Below are positions 10,633-20,914 of a DNA stretch of 64,000 nt, piece by piece. Each line of letters opens with the position of its first letter. Within the stretch, counting starts at the first letter, position 1. A program made the position numbers and the translations under genes. The notes under the pieces were generated by a model. It was given only the letters and a program-made list of their open reading frames with translations, did not search any database and was not told the DNA's origin. Source of the stretch: Otatea glauca (taxonomy: Eukaryota; Streptophyta; Magnoliopsida; Poales; Poaceae); assembly GCA_036346275.1 (NCBI GenBank), contig CM070713.1, positions 78,236,382-78,300,381 of the forward strand, read 5' to 3'.

Positions 10633-10955
10633 AGTTTTTTTTTTTTTTGCCAGCCCTACACCACGCCACTGCCTACCTGCCTAAAAGGTTAAACCTATCT
10701 CATCTCCCCCACCCCATCCATCTCCTGCAGCGCTACCACCATCCACTATACCCTCTCCTCTCCCCTCCCCCTCTATCTATCTCTGCAGGTTCTTGCTGGT
10801 TTTCAAGGATGACTTGACCACTTGAGAATAGCATTCTTGGGTTGGTGTTGTTTGGATGGATGGAGCTGAGCTGAGCTGATTGGATCACTCCACTCGCAAG
10901 CAGCTGGGACTAGGACTCCTGCAAGATTTCCAGCACACGCGCGCATGCAGCCGTA

Positions 10956-11160
10956 AGCATTCACACACTGCACGCTGCGGAGATCGAGTACTAGTAGATC
11001 AGAAGCAGCAGATTCCGGCCGGTATGCATCGATCTCGCATGTTCGAATGCCTTTAATTCCTCTCTTCGATCGATCTCTCCCGAGTCCCTGACCTAGCTAG
11101 TAGCTTCCTTCCATCAGAGCAAGAAATCATGTCTTGGTTTGTACATGTTGCATTGCGCAG
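10956..11160 (+). other. Predicted 5'-UTR intron of the ALOG gene
   Basis: A good acceptor, TTGCATTGCGCAG, ends at 11160. GTAAGC at 10953-10958 (after CAGCC) is the best upstream donor; GTATGC near 11022 is an alternative. Splicing would remove the upstream in-frame ATG at 11139 and make the ATG at 11187 the first one. This is inference from splice words only. Confidence 0.45.
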
Positions 11161-11186
11161 CTGGGAAGACAGAGAGAGAGATCCGT

Positions 11187-11885
11187 ATGGATCACCACCA
11201 CCACCACCACCATCACATGATCCCGGGCCAAGAACCGTCGGCGGCGGACGGCGCTACCCAGGACAACTACTTCCTCGGCCCGGCCGCGGCTGCCATCTTC
11301 TCTGGCAGCGCCGGCGCGTCGGAGGCCGGGGGAGCCGGGACCTCGGCTGGCGGCGGTGGGCCGTCGCCGTCGTTAAGCCGGTACGAGTCGCAGAAGCGGC
11401 GGGACTGGAACACGTTCGGGCAGTACCTGCGGAACCACCGGCCGCCGCTGTCGCTGTCGCGGTGCAGCGGCGCGCACGTGCTGGAGTTCCTCAAGTACAT
11501 GGACCAGTTCGGCAAGACCAAGGTGCACACGCCGGTGTGCCCCTTCTACGGCCACCCCAACCCGCCAGCGCCGTGCCCCTGCCCGCTGCGCCAGGCCTGG
11601 GGCTCCCTCGACGCGCTCATCGGCCGACTCCGCGCCGCCTACGAGGAGAACGGTGGCACGCCGGAGATGAACCCCTTCGGCGCTCGCGCCGTCCGGCTCT
11701 ACCTGCGCGAGGTACGCGAGACGCAGGCACGGGCCAGGGGGATCAGCTACGAGAAGAAGAAGCGCAAGAAACCGGCGTCGGCGTCGGCTGCGGCTGGGCC
11801 GTCGTCTGAGGGGAGCCCGCCTTCCGGGCCTTCTGGCAGCGGCGGCGGCGACACGTCGGCATCGCCACAGTTCATCATGCCGTGA
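11187..11885 (+). CDS. ALOG-domain transcription factor (LSH/G1-like)
   Basis: A single-exon coding sequence of 232 residues. The ALOG domain spans about residues 64-190: SRYESQKRRDWNTFGQYL, NHRPPLSL, then CSGAHVLEFLKYMDQFGKTK, the inserted zinc-ribbon (HTPVCPFYGH...CPC), AWGSLDALIGRL, and NPFGARAVRLYLREVR. A basic nuclear localisation run KKKRKK follows at 190-195. ALOG proteins are plant-specific nuclear DNA-binding regulators of meristem, inflorescence and organ-boundary development, including rice G1, TAW1 and TH1. The N-terminus carries eight consecutive histidines directly after Met-Asp, then a Gly/Ala/Ser-rich tail-like segment. I chose the ATG at 11187 because a splice acceptor ends at 11160; an unspliced message would add 16 residues from 11139. 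The member of the family cannot be decided from memory. The frame is clean. Confidence 0.95.
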   Translation: MDHHHHHHHHMIPGQEPSAADGATQDNYFLGPAAAAIFSGSAGASEAGGAGTSAGGGGPSPSLSRYESQKRRDWNTFGQYLRNHRPPLSLSRCSGAHVLEFLKYMDQFGKTKVHTPVCPFYGHPNPPAPCPCPLRQAWGSLDALIGRLRAAYEENGGTPEMNPFGARAVRLYLREVRETQARARGISYEKKKRKKPASASAAAGPSSEGSPPSGPSGSGGGDTSASPQFIMP

Positions 11886-13316
11886 GTTCTTTTCCTAGGT
11901 GATTCATCGCCATCCACATCCATTGATCCATCTGAGCTAGCTAGCCGCCGCGCGAGTTCGATCTCCTCTAGATCTCCTTGAAATGCCAGTGCTGGTACAA
12001 CAACGTACAAGGCCATTGTTCTTGCCTAGCGTCTTAATTGGTTTATTGCATTTTGCAAAAGATTTCTTCTCCTCCTTAATTGCCATTTGCTTCACTTTAA
12101 GTAAGGTCATATGCGCCAGTACTAATTAACTGGAAGTTGTTTGAACTTGTTTTGTTTGGTTTAATTGCCATCTCCTCGATAGGGTTGCAAGGACAGTTTG
12201 AGAATCTCTAGCTAGTAGTAGTTGTTTTGGCCTGGGAGAGATTTGCAAGAACAACAGTAGCAGAAGCTGTAGAGGCATAGCTAGCTAGCGGTCGCATCTG
12301 TGTAGAATTTGTTCTTGTAATAGCTTTGCTAAGCCACAAGTGGAGTCCTTTGGTACAGCAGCTAGCAAGCTATTGGCAGCAATGCTTCATTCGTTCATTC
12401 ATGCACTGCTGCTGCTGGTTAATTTTCCTTTCTTAGGAGAGCATGCATGCAAAAGGGCAAATTGAGGGGAGGGGCCAGCTGAGTGATTTGAAATGGTAGC
12501 TAACTAAAGAAGAAAATGATCTATTTGATATTATGGACGACTGGTTACGAAGGGACCGTTTCATTTTTATAGGATGCATGGTCTGGCTTATTGCTCTTTC
12601 TTTGTGCTTATTTCGTTTTAGGGGGTTGGTTTACAAGTCAGGAACAACATATGTTACGTGTACTCTTGTCTTGGAACGTACCATCCGCATTCCAATTGCA
12701 ACATTATTGTTTTATAATTTTTGTTATATGTTATATCATGCTCCTTGATTGTGTCATGAGCTGCATGCATGGCTAGCTAGTTTCTTTAATTAATTTGATC
12801 TGCGGTACGTAGGCATTACAAATTTATATATACATTGCTTGCTTTTCCTTAATTTGCAAGGGTTGCAATGCAAGGACATGGGTACTAGCTAGTTTGAATG
12901 GTAGTACTAGCTAGCTGCAGCTAGCTTCACTTTAACAATGTGCAATGGGGTGTAGCAGATGAGGAAACAAACAATGCCAATCAAAAGAAGCAAGAAGGAG
13001 AGGAGTCTTTTGAAAAGAGGAGAGGAAAAGAAGACAGGCAGGCACTGAAAATATACAAGGGTTCAATTGTGTGTGTGCCAGACTGCCAGTACAATTGGGC
13101 AACCCCTATTTTAGCACTTGCTTTGATGCTTCTGGCACACTTTCCTTATTCACTGGATTTGGCTTGATTTGTCTTCACTAGTCTCTTTCCTGCTCTGATG
13201 GGAGTAGCTAGTGCCTAGTAGAGCACATATATTTCTATCTAGCTAGTGTCATGCACTCGATCAATGAGCAAGTTGGTGGGGATAACTACATATCCTCTTT
13301 GCAGTTAAAGTCAATT
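11886..13316 (+). other. 3' flank of the ALOG gene, no further gene seen
   Basis: Probably the 3' UTR for the first several hundred bases, then AT-rich intergenic DNA rich in CTAGCTAG. A 71-codon open frame at 12533-12748 is hydrophobic but has no family signature and is not called. No clear poly(A) signal could be fixed. Confidence 0.5.
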
Positions 13317-13318
13317 TA

Positions 13319-13600
13319 CTCCATCCGTTCAGAAATTTAAGGCTATAGTTTGATGATTTTGTTCAAAAATATAAGACTTGCATGTAGATTTAATAAGTCT
13401 TTTCCTACTATATCTCTATTTATTCTTTCTCAACTATATGCATTTATTTATTACCACCACACACAAACTAGTATCTCTCATCTTCTAAAACAATTAAGTG
13501 AGGGTATCTAAATCATTTTCACTTATACCTTTTTAATTTCACCTTAACCTTAATCCTTGTGTAAAGTCAAAATACGTCTTATATTTCTGATCGGAGGGAG
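13319..13600. mobile_element. Stowaway-like MITE, 282 bp
   Basis: The left end CTCCATCCGTTCAGAAAT is matched by an inverted right end ATTTCTGATCGGAGGGAG. TA precedes the left end (13317-13318); TT follows the right, so the expected TA duplication is imperfect. Inner inverted words (TAAGACTTGCAT against ACGTCTTATATTT) agree with a Tc1/Mariner-derived MITE. Confidence 0.85.
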
Positions 13601-14118
13601 TTCTATCTTTGTTAGTGCTTCACTTTATTTTTTTACCATAGAACTATATATTTATTTTAAGAGTCTAGTGTCGCTATCAATTCAGTGCCACATACATATT
13701 CTTTCATTTCGTCTGCTCTCCCCATGCATGCATATGATATAGTATTGCTACCAGGAGCACATTCAAATTCCCTTTTTAAACAGTTGGTGGATCTTGGAAC
13801 TTACTTGCGGCATCTATCACTATCTTAGATTTTGTTCATCTCTTCGATGAATAGTTGAGAAAAGATTTTTGATTGGGAGAGAGAACAGACAAAATCTATA
13901 TTATTCCTTCTCTTACTTTGATAACGTATTTATATCTTGTACTTCCCCCCATAAACAACCAAACAAGAGAATATCGGCTGCTTGATTGTTATAGTAACTA
14001 ATTAAGATTGCGTGAAACAACTCAATCTGGTAACTCCTTTTGGTTTTTTGGATTCAAAAATGTTAACACATGTCTTTTTTGTGGTTGCATGTTGCGGTTT
14101 CATCTAGCTAGTCTAGTT

Positions 14119-14338
14119 CTCCCTCAATTCTTCTTTTATTTGACGTTGTTGACCTTTTTAGGGTCTCCAAGATATGACTGACCATTTCCTTTTTATAACA
14201 TTGTATTAATATATGTGTTAACAATAAATCTAATAATATTGTTAATTTTCATAAAACTAATCTATATATGTTTTAACATATTGGTAAAAGTTTGACACGC
14301 AGATTCTAGGACGTCAAATAAAAAAAGAATAGAGGGAT
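14119..14338. mobile_element. Stowaway-like MITE, about 220 bp
   Basis: CCCTCAATTCTTCTTTTATT plus TGACG at the left is mirrored by CGTCAAATAAAAAAAGAAT and AGAGGGA at the right. The interior is AT-rich and non-coding. The target duplication is not clear. Confidence 0.8.
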
Positions 14339-14904
14339 ATCTGACTATTTCCCTTAACTAGTGTTGTACTCCAATTGGTCTGGTAGGTATGTCACGAGAT
14401 TGAATATATCCTTATCCACTATATATTCATAACTAGGTCAACCCTTATATATTCATGAAATGCATGAGCACCTAATATAAATTTATAGACATGGCTCTAG
14501 TTAATAACCAACTATGTTTATATATATAAAGGGTTGTAAAAAAAACTCGCTTTATGATAACATTTGCGCTCTCATATAATATTATGACTTTTATTTTCTT
14601 CAACTCCAAGTTAAAAGTAACTGGACCTTGTGCAATTTAAATATAAATAGATTTCAATAAAAATTAAATAGATGTAAAAAAAATGCTGTTAATTCATTGG
14701 TGTATCATATGCTCGTAAATATACTATAAATAAGAAACTAACAATTTCCAGTAGGTGATTTATAGAATCAATACATGTCCAAAAGCATCTGTTATCTGGA
14801 TTATTTGATTTATCACAAACCATTATTGTAGGTTTTTAGCTAGCATCGAATCATGTCTCAACTAACCATATGCATGTACCATATATTATTTTGAGTAAGG
14901 CCAA
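14339..14904. other. AT-rich intergenic stretch
   Basis: No gene, RNA or complete element seen. Confidence 0.6.
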
Positions 14905-14910
14905 TTAAAA

Positions 14911-15486
14911 CCATATTTGTTTGGACTTTTTCACCGGCTTAAAAGCTAACCCTGTTTGTTTAGGCTTAGTTTTTTTTCTTATAGCTTAAAGCTAGCTTTT
15001 GGGCTTAACCAGCTTAAAAGCGATCGGCTTTTATACATGATAGAGATAGGTAATTTTACCCTAACTTTAGTGATATTAGTCTAAAACCAATCATCAATAA
15101 GCCAGAAAAAACACCTCTTGAGTGTCTTTTGGCTTTTAGTTATACAGAGGTTTTGGCTTTTAAAAAAAACCTAGATAAAAAGACACCCGTTTATTTAGGC
15201 TTTGGTTTTTTTGCTTTTAAGCTAGTGAAAAAGCCCAAATAAACAGGGGTGAGAAGCTTTTTATCTGGGCTTTTTTAAAAGCCATAAGCATTCATATAAC
15301 TAAAAGCTAGAAGCCACCGGAGAGAGGCTTTTTTGACTTATTGAGGGTTGGTTTTAGACTAATATCACTAAAACTAGAGTAAAATTACCTATCTTACCAC
15401 GTATAAAAGCTGATAGCTTTTAAACTGTTTAAACTCAAAGCTGAATTTAGGCTACAAACAAAAAACATAAGTCTCAACAAACAGGG
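14911..15486. mobile_element. Large palindromic TIR element with repeated ends
   Basis: Arms of about 270 bp are inverted copies around an axis near 15217: CCCTGTTTGTTTAGGCTTA at 14950 pairs with the complement ending in CAACAAACAGGG at 15486, and GATAGGTAATTTTAC and GTGATATTAGTCTAAAACCA occur in both arms. A second, inner pair of ends (CCGTTTATTTAGGCTTT near 15187 and GCCCAAATAAACAGGGG near 15243) looks like the same terminus facing the axis, and a further terminus copy stands at 14911-14946. This resembles several copies of one small element joined head to head. No coding capacity; superfamily unresolved. Confidence 0.75.
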
Positions 15487-16511
15487 ACTAAGTATTAGCC
15501 ATGAAACCATGTTTCCTTGTTGGGTGATCATTTGATGCACAAATATAGTTAATAGTACTATCCTTTAGGTAAAATTATTTCAACCTTGGCCTTGGGTACG
15601 GATAGATACAGACGGCACAGCTAGTGGGTGCATCCATATGTTTCGTGTACGTAGCTTTATTTAGGTAATAGTAGATTAATCATGCTCTTTTAACTTCTGA
15701 CGTGCTAAACAGTACTGTTTACGTACGTGCATGGTACTTGTATATGGGACACTGCACTGTGTAGAAACATGCATGCATGTACAAATCCTTAAGCTTATGA
15801 GAGTGCATCTTCTCATAGTTTAGATTACTATTGGTGGACTTGTTTTGAATGGAAATCTTAATCAGGGACAAGCTTTCCATTTTTTCCACCATTTATTTCT
15901 TGCTGTGCTTCTGGAATTAAATGTGTAAATAAACAAAATTGATCTTATCACACACCATACCTAGTTCATATATAAAGTATTTTTTTCATGATTTAGACTC
16001 TAATTAAAGCCTACATCGACCCAACTAATGTAGACATTGATGCGTTGATGCCCCCCCCCCCCCCCCCACCCCCACCATTGACGTTTGAGGATTTTGACAA
16101 CGACTGATAAATCTTCAAATTCAAATACACACCTTAATATTGTGGCAAATCCTCGTATATGCTATCTTTTGTTTCCTTCTATATCTAATCTAGGGTTTGC
16201 TGAATTGATACGTCATGCCCGGCGTGGTTAGGTGCGAAACAATTAAACTACTGAACAAAGCATACATATTCCTGCGGAACCCCGCTTAATCTTGGTCCCA
16301 TGCATGTTCTTAGTCCATCTCACAAGGGTTGGCTCAGATCATCTTCGATCCTTAATTAGAAGTATTTTTATTATCGGTCCTGATTAGTCTCGTGAACAGA
16401 ATCACATAAAAACTGTTCATTGAAGGACTGTACGTAACTTGCGAGGATAATTATTAGTACTACTATAATGCACGTTAATTTTGGAATAACGCAAAAATTG
16501 GAAAGGTGAGT
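15487..16511. other. Intergenic stretch with a poly-C run
   Basis: AT-rich, no gene seen. It contains an uninterrupted run of 17 C at 16051-16067 followed by ACCCCCACC. Confidence 0.7.
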
Positions 16512-17956
16512 GACGCCTATGGATTCAAATTTCGTTTTGGACGCCTATGGATTCAAATTTCGTTTTGGATAAAATTTCGCCCATGACTGAAATCCAAAAA
16601 TTCGGCAAAATCTTGTTATTTCGGACAAAATTCAAAACACAAAATTCAAATCCGGAATTTTTTAACCGAATTTCGGGCGAAATATCCAAAATTTTGGCAA
16701 ATTTCAACTGAACAAAAAATATTTCAAACGATGTTGAAACATTTTGAAATTTTTTGTGGAGGTTCCTGACAAATCAGTGATGTTACAATAAAACTTTTAG
16801 ATGATTATCAAGTCTGAGGAATTTTTCAAAATTCGAACATTGCTACTGTTCTGATAAAACGCTGACCGGCAAGTTTGAACCGAATGAAAAATTATTCAAA
16901 CCACGTTAAAACATTTTGAAATTTTTGTGCATGGTTATGATTCATCACTAATATTCTCATAAAATTTTCAGATGATGATAAAGCTTCAAGAATTTTTAAA
17001 AAATCGAACAGTGCTACCATCCTGTTAAAAGTCTTACTTGCAAACTTGAACAAAATGAAAAATGGTTCAAACCACGTTAGAAAATTTTGAATTTTTTTTA
17101 ATGTTATGATATAACATTAATGTTTATATAAAATTTTTAAATGATGATCATGCTCAAATAATTTTTAAAAATTCTGACAGTGCTATGTCCTGATAAAAGC
17201 CTGATGATCAATAATAGATTTTTTTTAGCAATCAAAAAAGGTTTAAAATTTTTGAAAATTTTACAGAATGGTTATAAGGGATTTTTTAAGATCTCATAAA
17301 ATTTTGAATCATTATCACACTCCAATGAATTTATAAAATTCTTACCAGGCACAGTACCATTTATGTTCTTTCTCTTTTTGAGTTTTAAATATAATATAAC
17401 AAATGGAGTTCAATGCTTACATAGATTTGATTGACCAAACAAAAAAAATTTAATTTTTTTGAAAATTTTATATAATTGTACTAAGCCAATTATTAATCTC
17501 TCATAAAAATTTTAGATCATGATCACCCTCGAAAAAATTTATAAAATTCTGACAAGGTTACTGTCCCAATTATGTTCATTCAGTTTTTTATTTTTTAAAG
17601 ATAACAAATGAAGTTAAATTATTTTTAAAATAAATCTGTATGATCCTACACTACTAAAGATAGTACCATAAATTTTTCAGATCATTATCAAGCTTGTAAA
17701 ATTTTATAAAAATTTGAAAGTGTTTCTACCAAAATTTTAAAATATCTCAAGAATTCGGTTTTTCAATAAATTTTCATAGAATATAACTTTCTTAAGGGTT
17801 ATTGGACCAAATCCGGCCCTAAAAGTTTGAAACCGGGCAAAAATCATGAAATTTCACCAGAGAAAAAACAAAATTTTGATTTACTGTAGCAATTTTAAAA
17901 AAAATTAACCGGCCGGTAATTTAGATTTCGTGTTGGCCGGAAATTTGTATCCCTGG
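16512..17956. mobile_element. AAATTTCGG-rich TIR element, copy 1
   Basis: The left end shows a 28-bp unit repeated twice (GACGCCTATGGATTCAAATT, then TCGTTTTG; starts 16512 and 16540). The right end GGAAATTTGTATCCCTGG is an imperfect inverted match to GGATTCAAATTTC at the left. The body is homologous, in the same orientation, to 18185-19658: both share CAAATCCGGCCCTAAAA near the right end, TTATGTTCTTT, and AGATCATGATCAC-type words. No coding frames. Confidence 0.7.
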
Positions 17957-18184
17957 TGAAACCAAATAGAGCAACTAATAAATGTAACTCTAGGCTTCCA
18001 TTCTACTGGTTCATGTTGTCTGCTCCCTGATCCTAGTACTGCTCCTAGGATTGAAGAGTCTAGAGCAGGCTCCTGAAATTAAGGAGGTCCAAACAACGAG
18101 AGTGGGCAATCTGCATGTCATAATCCCATTCTCAGCAGCAGCTGCAGCTCAGTGGAAAAGACCTATTACATTAACTGTCCCTGA
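17957..18184. other. Spacer between the two AAATTTCGG elements
   Basis: A short unique stretch with no recognisable feature. Confidence 0.6.
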
Positions 18185-19658
18185 CAAGGTTTAAAATTTC
18201 GGTTTCGGAATGAATTTCGCCCTGGGCCGGATAGCGAAATTTCGGTGAAATTTTGAAATTTCGGAAATATTTCGGACGAAATCTGAATTTGAAAATTCAA
18301 ATCCGGACCAATCCGGAAAAAAAAACCGAAATTCGGCCGAAAAACCCGAAATTTCGGGTTTTTTTGCACTGGCTGAAAAGTGATCTAAATTTTGAATTTT
18401 GTTTTGGAGGTTCCTGACACAATGCTGATGTTCTCACAAAAATTTCAGCTGATTATCACATATGATGAATTTTTAAAAATTCGGAGAGTGGTACTATCCT
18501 GATAAAACACTAACCGACGAGTTTGATCCGAATGGAAAATGGTGCAAATCAAGTTATAAACTGTTGAATTTTTTTAAATAGTTATGATCTATAAATAATG
18601 TTCTCACAAAAATTTCAGCTGATTATCACATGTGAGGAATTTTTAAAAATTCAGAGAGTGGCACTATCCTGATAGAATACTGACCGACAAGTTTGATCCA
18701 AATGGAAAATGGTACAAGTCAAGTTATAAATTGTTGAAATTTTTTGTACATGTTTATGATGTATCTAAAATTCTCTCATAAATTTTTCAGATGATTATCA
18801 AACTGTATGAATTTTTAAAAATTCGAACAGTACTACTGCCATGTTAAAAGGCTTACCGGCAAACTTGAACAAAATGAAAAATTATGTAAACCATAAAAAA
18901 TTTTGAAAATTTTAAAGAATGGTGATAAGGAAGTTATTAATATCCCATAAAAATTTTGATTCATGATCACACTCCAGTGAATTTATAAAATTCTTACAAG
19001 GCACAGTACCATTTATGTTCTTTTGTTTTTGATTTTTGAAATATAATATAACAAACGAAGTTCAATACTTACATAGATTTTATTGACCAAACAAACAAAG
19101 TTGAAATTTTTTGAAAAATTTATATAATGGTACTGAGTAAATTATTAATCTCTAAAAAAAATTTAGATCATAATCACACTGAAGAAAATTTATAAAATTC
19201 TGACAATATAACTGTCCCAATTATGTTCATTCTGTTTTTGATTTTTTAAAGATAACAAATAAAGTTAAATTATTGTTAAATTTTTTATGTATGATCCTAA
19301 ACTACTAAAGATAGTACCATAAAATTTTCAGAATATTATCAAGCTTGTAAAATTTTATAAAAATCTGACAGTGTTCTGCCAAAATTTTAAAATGTTTAAA
19401 AAATTAGGTTTTTCAACAAATTTTCATAGGAGATGACTTTCCTAAGGGTTATTGGACCAAATCCGGCCCTAAAACTTTCAAAACCAGCCAAAAAAAACAC
19501 GAAATTTTGGCAAAATTTGGCGGAATTTCTCCGGAAAAACCGAAATTTCGGATTTTTACTGTAGTAATTTCAAAAAAAATTAGAATTTTTTTTCCGGACG
19601 GTACTTGAGATTTCGGGGTGGTCCGAAATCCGAAATTTCGCTGAAATTTTGAACCTTG
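18185..19658. mobile_element. AAATTTCGG-rich TIR element, copy 2 (1474 bp)
   Basis: The terminal inverted repeats are clear: CAAGGTTTAAAATTTCGG at 18185, and GAAATTTTGAACCTTG ending at 19658, whose complement is CAAGGTTCAAAATTTC. The interior consists of long A/T runs with internally repeated paragraphs; for example TTCTCACAAAAATTTCAGCT (then GATTATCACAT) occurs twice, about 170 bp apart. It is homologous to copy 1 but keeps better ends. A target duplication is not evident. Non-autonomous, superfamily unknown. Confidence 0.8.
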
Positions 19659-19900
19659 CTAGAGCTACTAGCCAATTTTTAAAAATAACGGTTATCATGT
19701 CTAGCCACTCCCAGCTACTAGCCAATTTTTATAGTGAATGCTAGCCAATTTTAAAAAATAACGGTTATACGATATATGAAAGACATGATAACGGTTATAA
19801 AAGTATCCCTCGCTAGCTCCCAGCTACTAGTATGAAAGACATGATAACGGTTATGATAACTCTAGACATGATAACTCTAGACATGCAATGTAGAGTTGCA
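19659..19900 (+). repeat. Short-period repeat cluster
   Basis: Repeated words AGCTACTAGCCAATTTTTA (twice), ATAACGGTTAT (several times) and GACATGATAAC(T/G) occur within 240 bp, suggesting local slippage duplications at the edge of the TIR element. Confidence 0.7.
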
Positions 19901-20914
19901 TAATATATTAGAATAGTAATCACGATGACGTTAAATAGTATGCTTAACTATTAGCTAACAGTGCATGCTACATCGAACTAGTCGTTAGCGTTCAACTATT
20001 TTCATCGGTGTTTACTAACAGGTACAGCAAACCAACAACAATAGTACTCCACAGTATAAATTTGTGACAACCCAACCTACGTACCATGACATGATAATCG
20101 AAGAAATGTATCAAGGCTGTAACCAACCATACGCATTGATACCACAAGTCTGATTCTTAGTTTACCATTATTCTAACTTCAATTCGCACATGCTTTGTGA
20201 CAGTACGTGATACCCCATCGTGGTGTTGACTGAACATTTCCGGCTTAGTCGCGTAGAGGATGGACTGATCCAATCCAAAGGATTTTCTCGGCTTGGTAGC
20301 TGTAGCAAGTTATCTACATGTACCACGGACACCGAGGAAGAAAACAGTAAAAGGAAAGGCCCACATGGCAGCGACATGAGGCAAGGGATCCGTTCCAACA
20401 CCTGCGTCCAACCATCGATGCACCACAGTCCACAGCATGCGTGTTATGTACAAAAGGGCACATGACGTGCAAGCCAATCAGTAAATTTTACAGAACACAA
20501 CCCGAATTCTTATCCCTGCATTTTCACCGCAGATTAACATCAAGCCTGATTAACATTTAACAGTGAAAAACCATTTGGTTTTCCAAATATCTCCAACTAG
20601 AAGCAGCCCTACTCAACTAGCCAACTGGACCAAAAGACAGCAATACACCACAAGAGTTTTGAGATGGCAACAGTATGAGACAAGTTGGCTAACATTTAGG
20701 AACTAAACTGTACCTACACAAGTCAGTCAATGAGCGTCATTTAAGCATGAGCAGCTAAAAGGTGGCAAATCTTATGGGGTATGGACACAAGAATGAAAAG
20801 AATGGGCATGAGGGCAACGGAAGAAGCAAGCCTCAGGGTTAAAACTGCTTGACCCCGTCAAAAAAATTTCATGCCGTCTTGAAGTACCACAGCCACAGCC
20901 AGTATTGACTCTTA
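19901..20914 (-). other. 3' UTR and downstream flank of the demethylase gene
   Basis: The stop codon is at 20915-20917. The minus-strand sequence below it is expected to be the 3' UTR for a few hundred bases. I could not place the poly(A) site with confidence. No other gene is seen in this stretch. Confidence 0.5.

Noticed and set aside
11139..11186. Upstream in-frame ATG adding 16 residues to the ALOG protein
   Set aside because: A strong splice acceptor ends at 11160 between the two ATGs, so the upstream ATG is probably intronic. Kept only as an alternative.
12533..12748. 71-codon hydrophobic open frame downstream of the ALOG gene
   Set aside because: No upstream gene structure, no recognisable family, and AT-rich composition gives such frames by chance.
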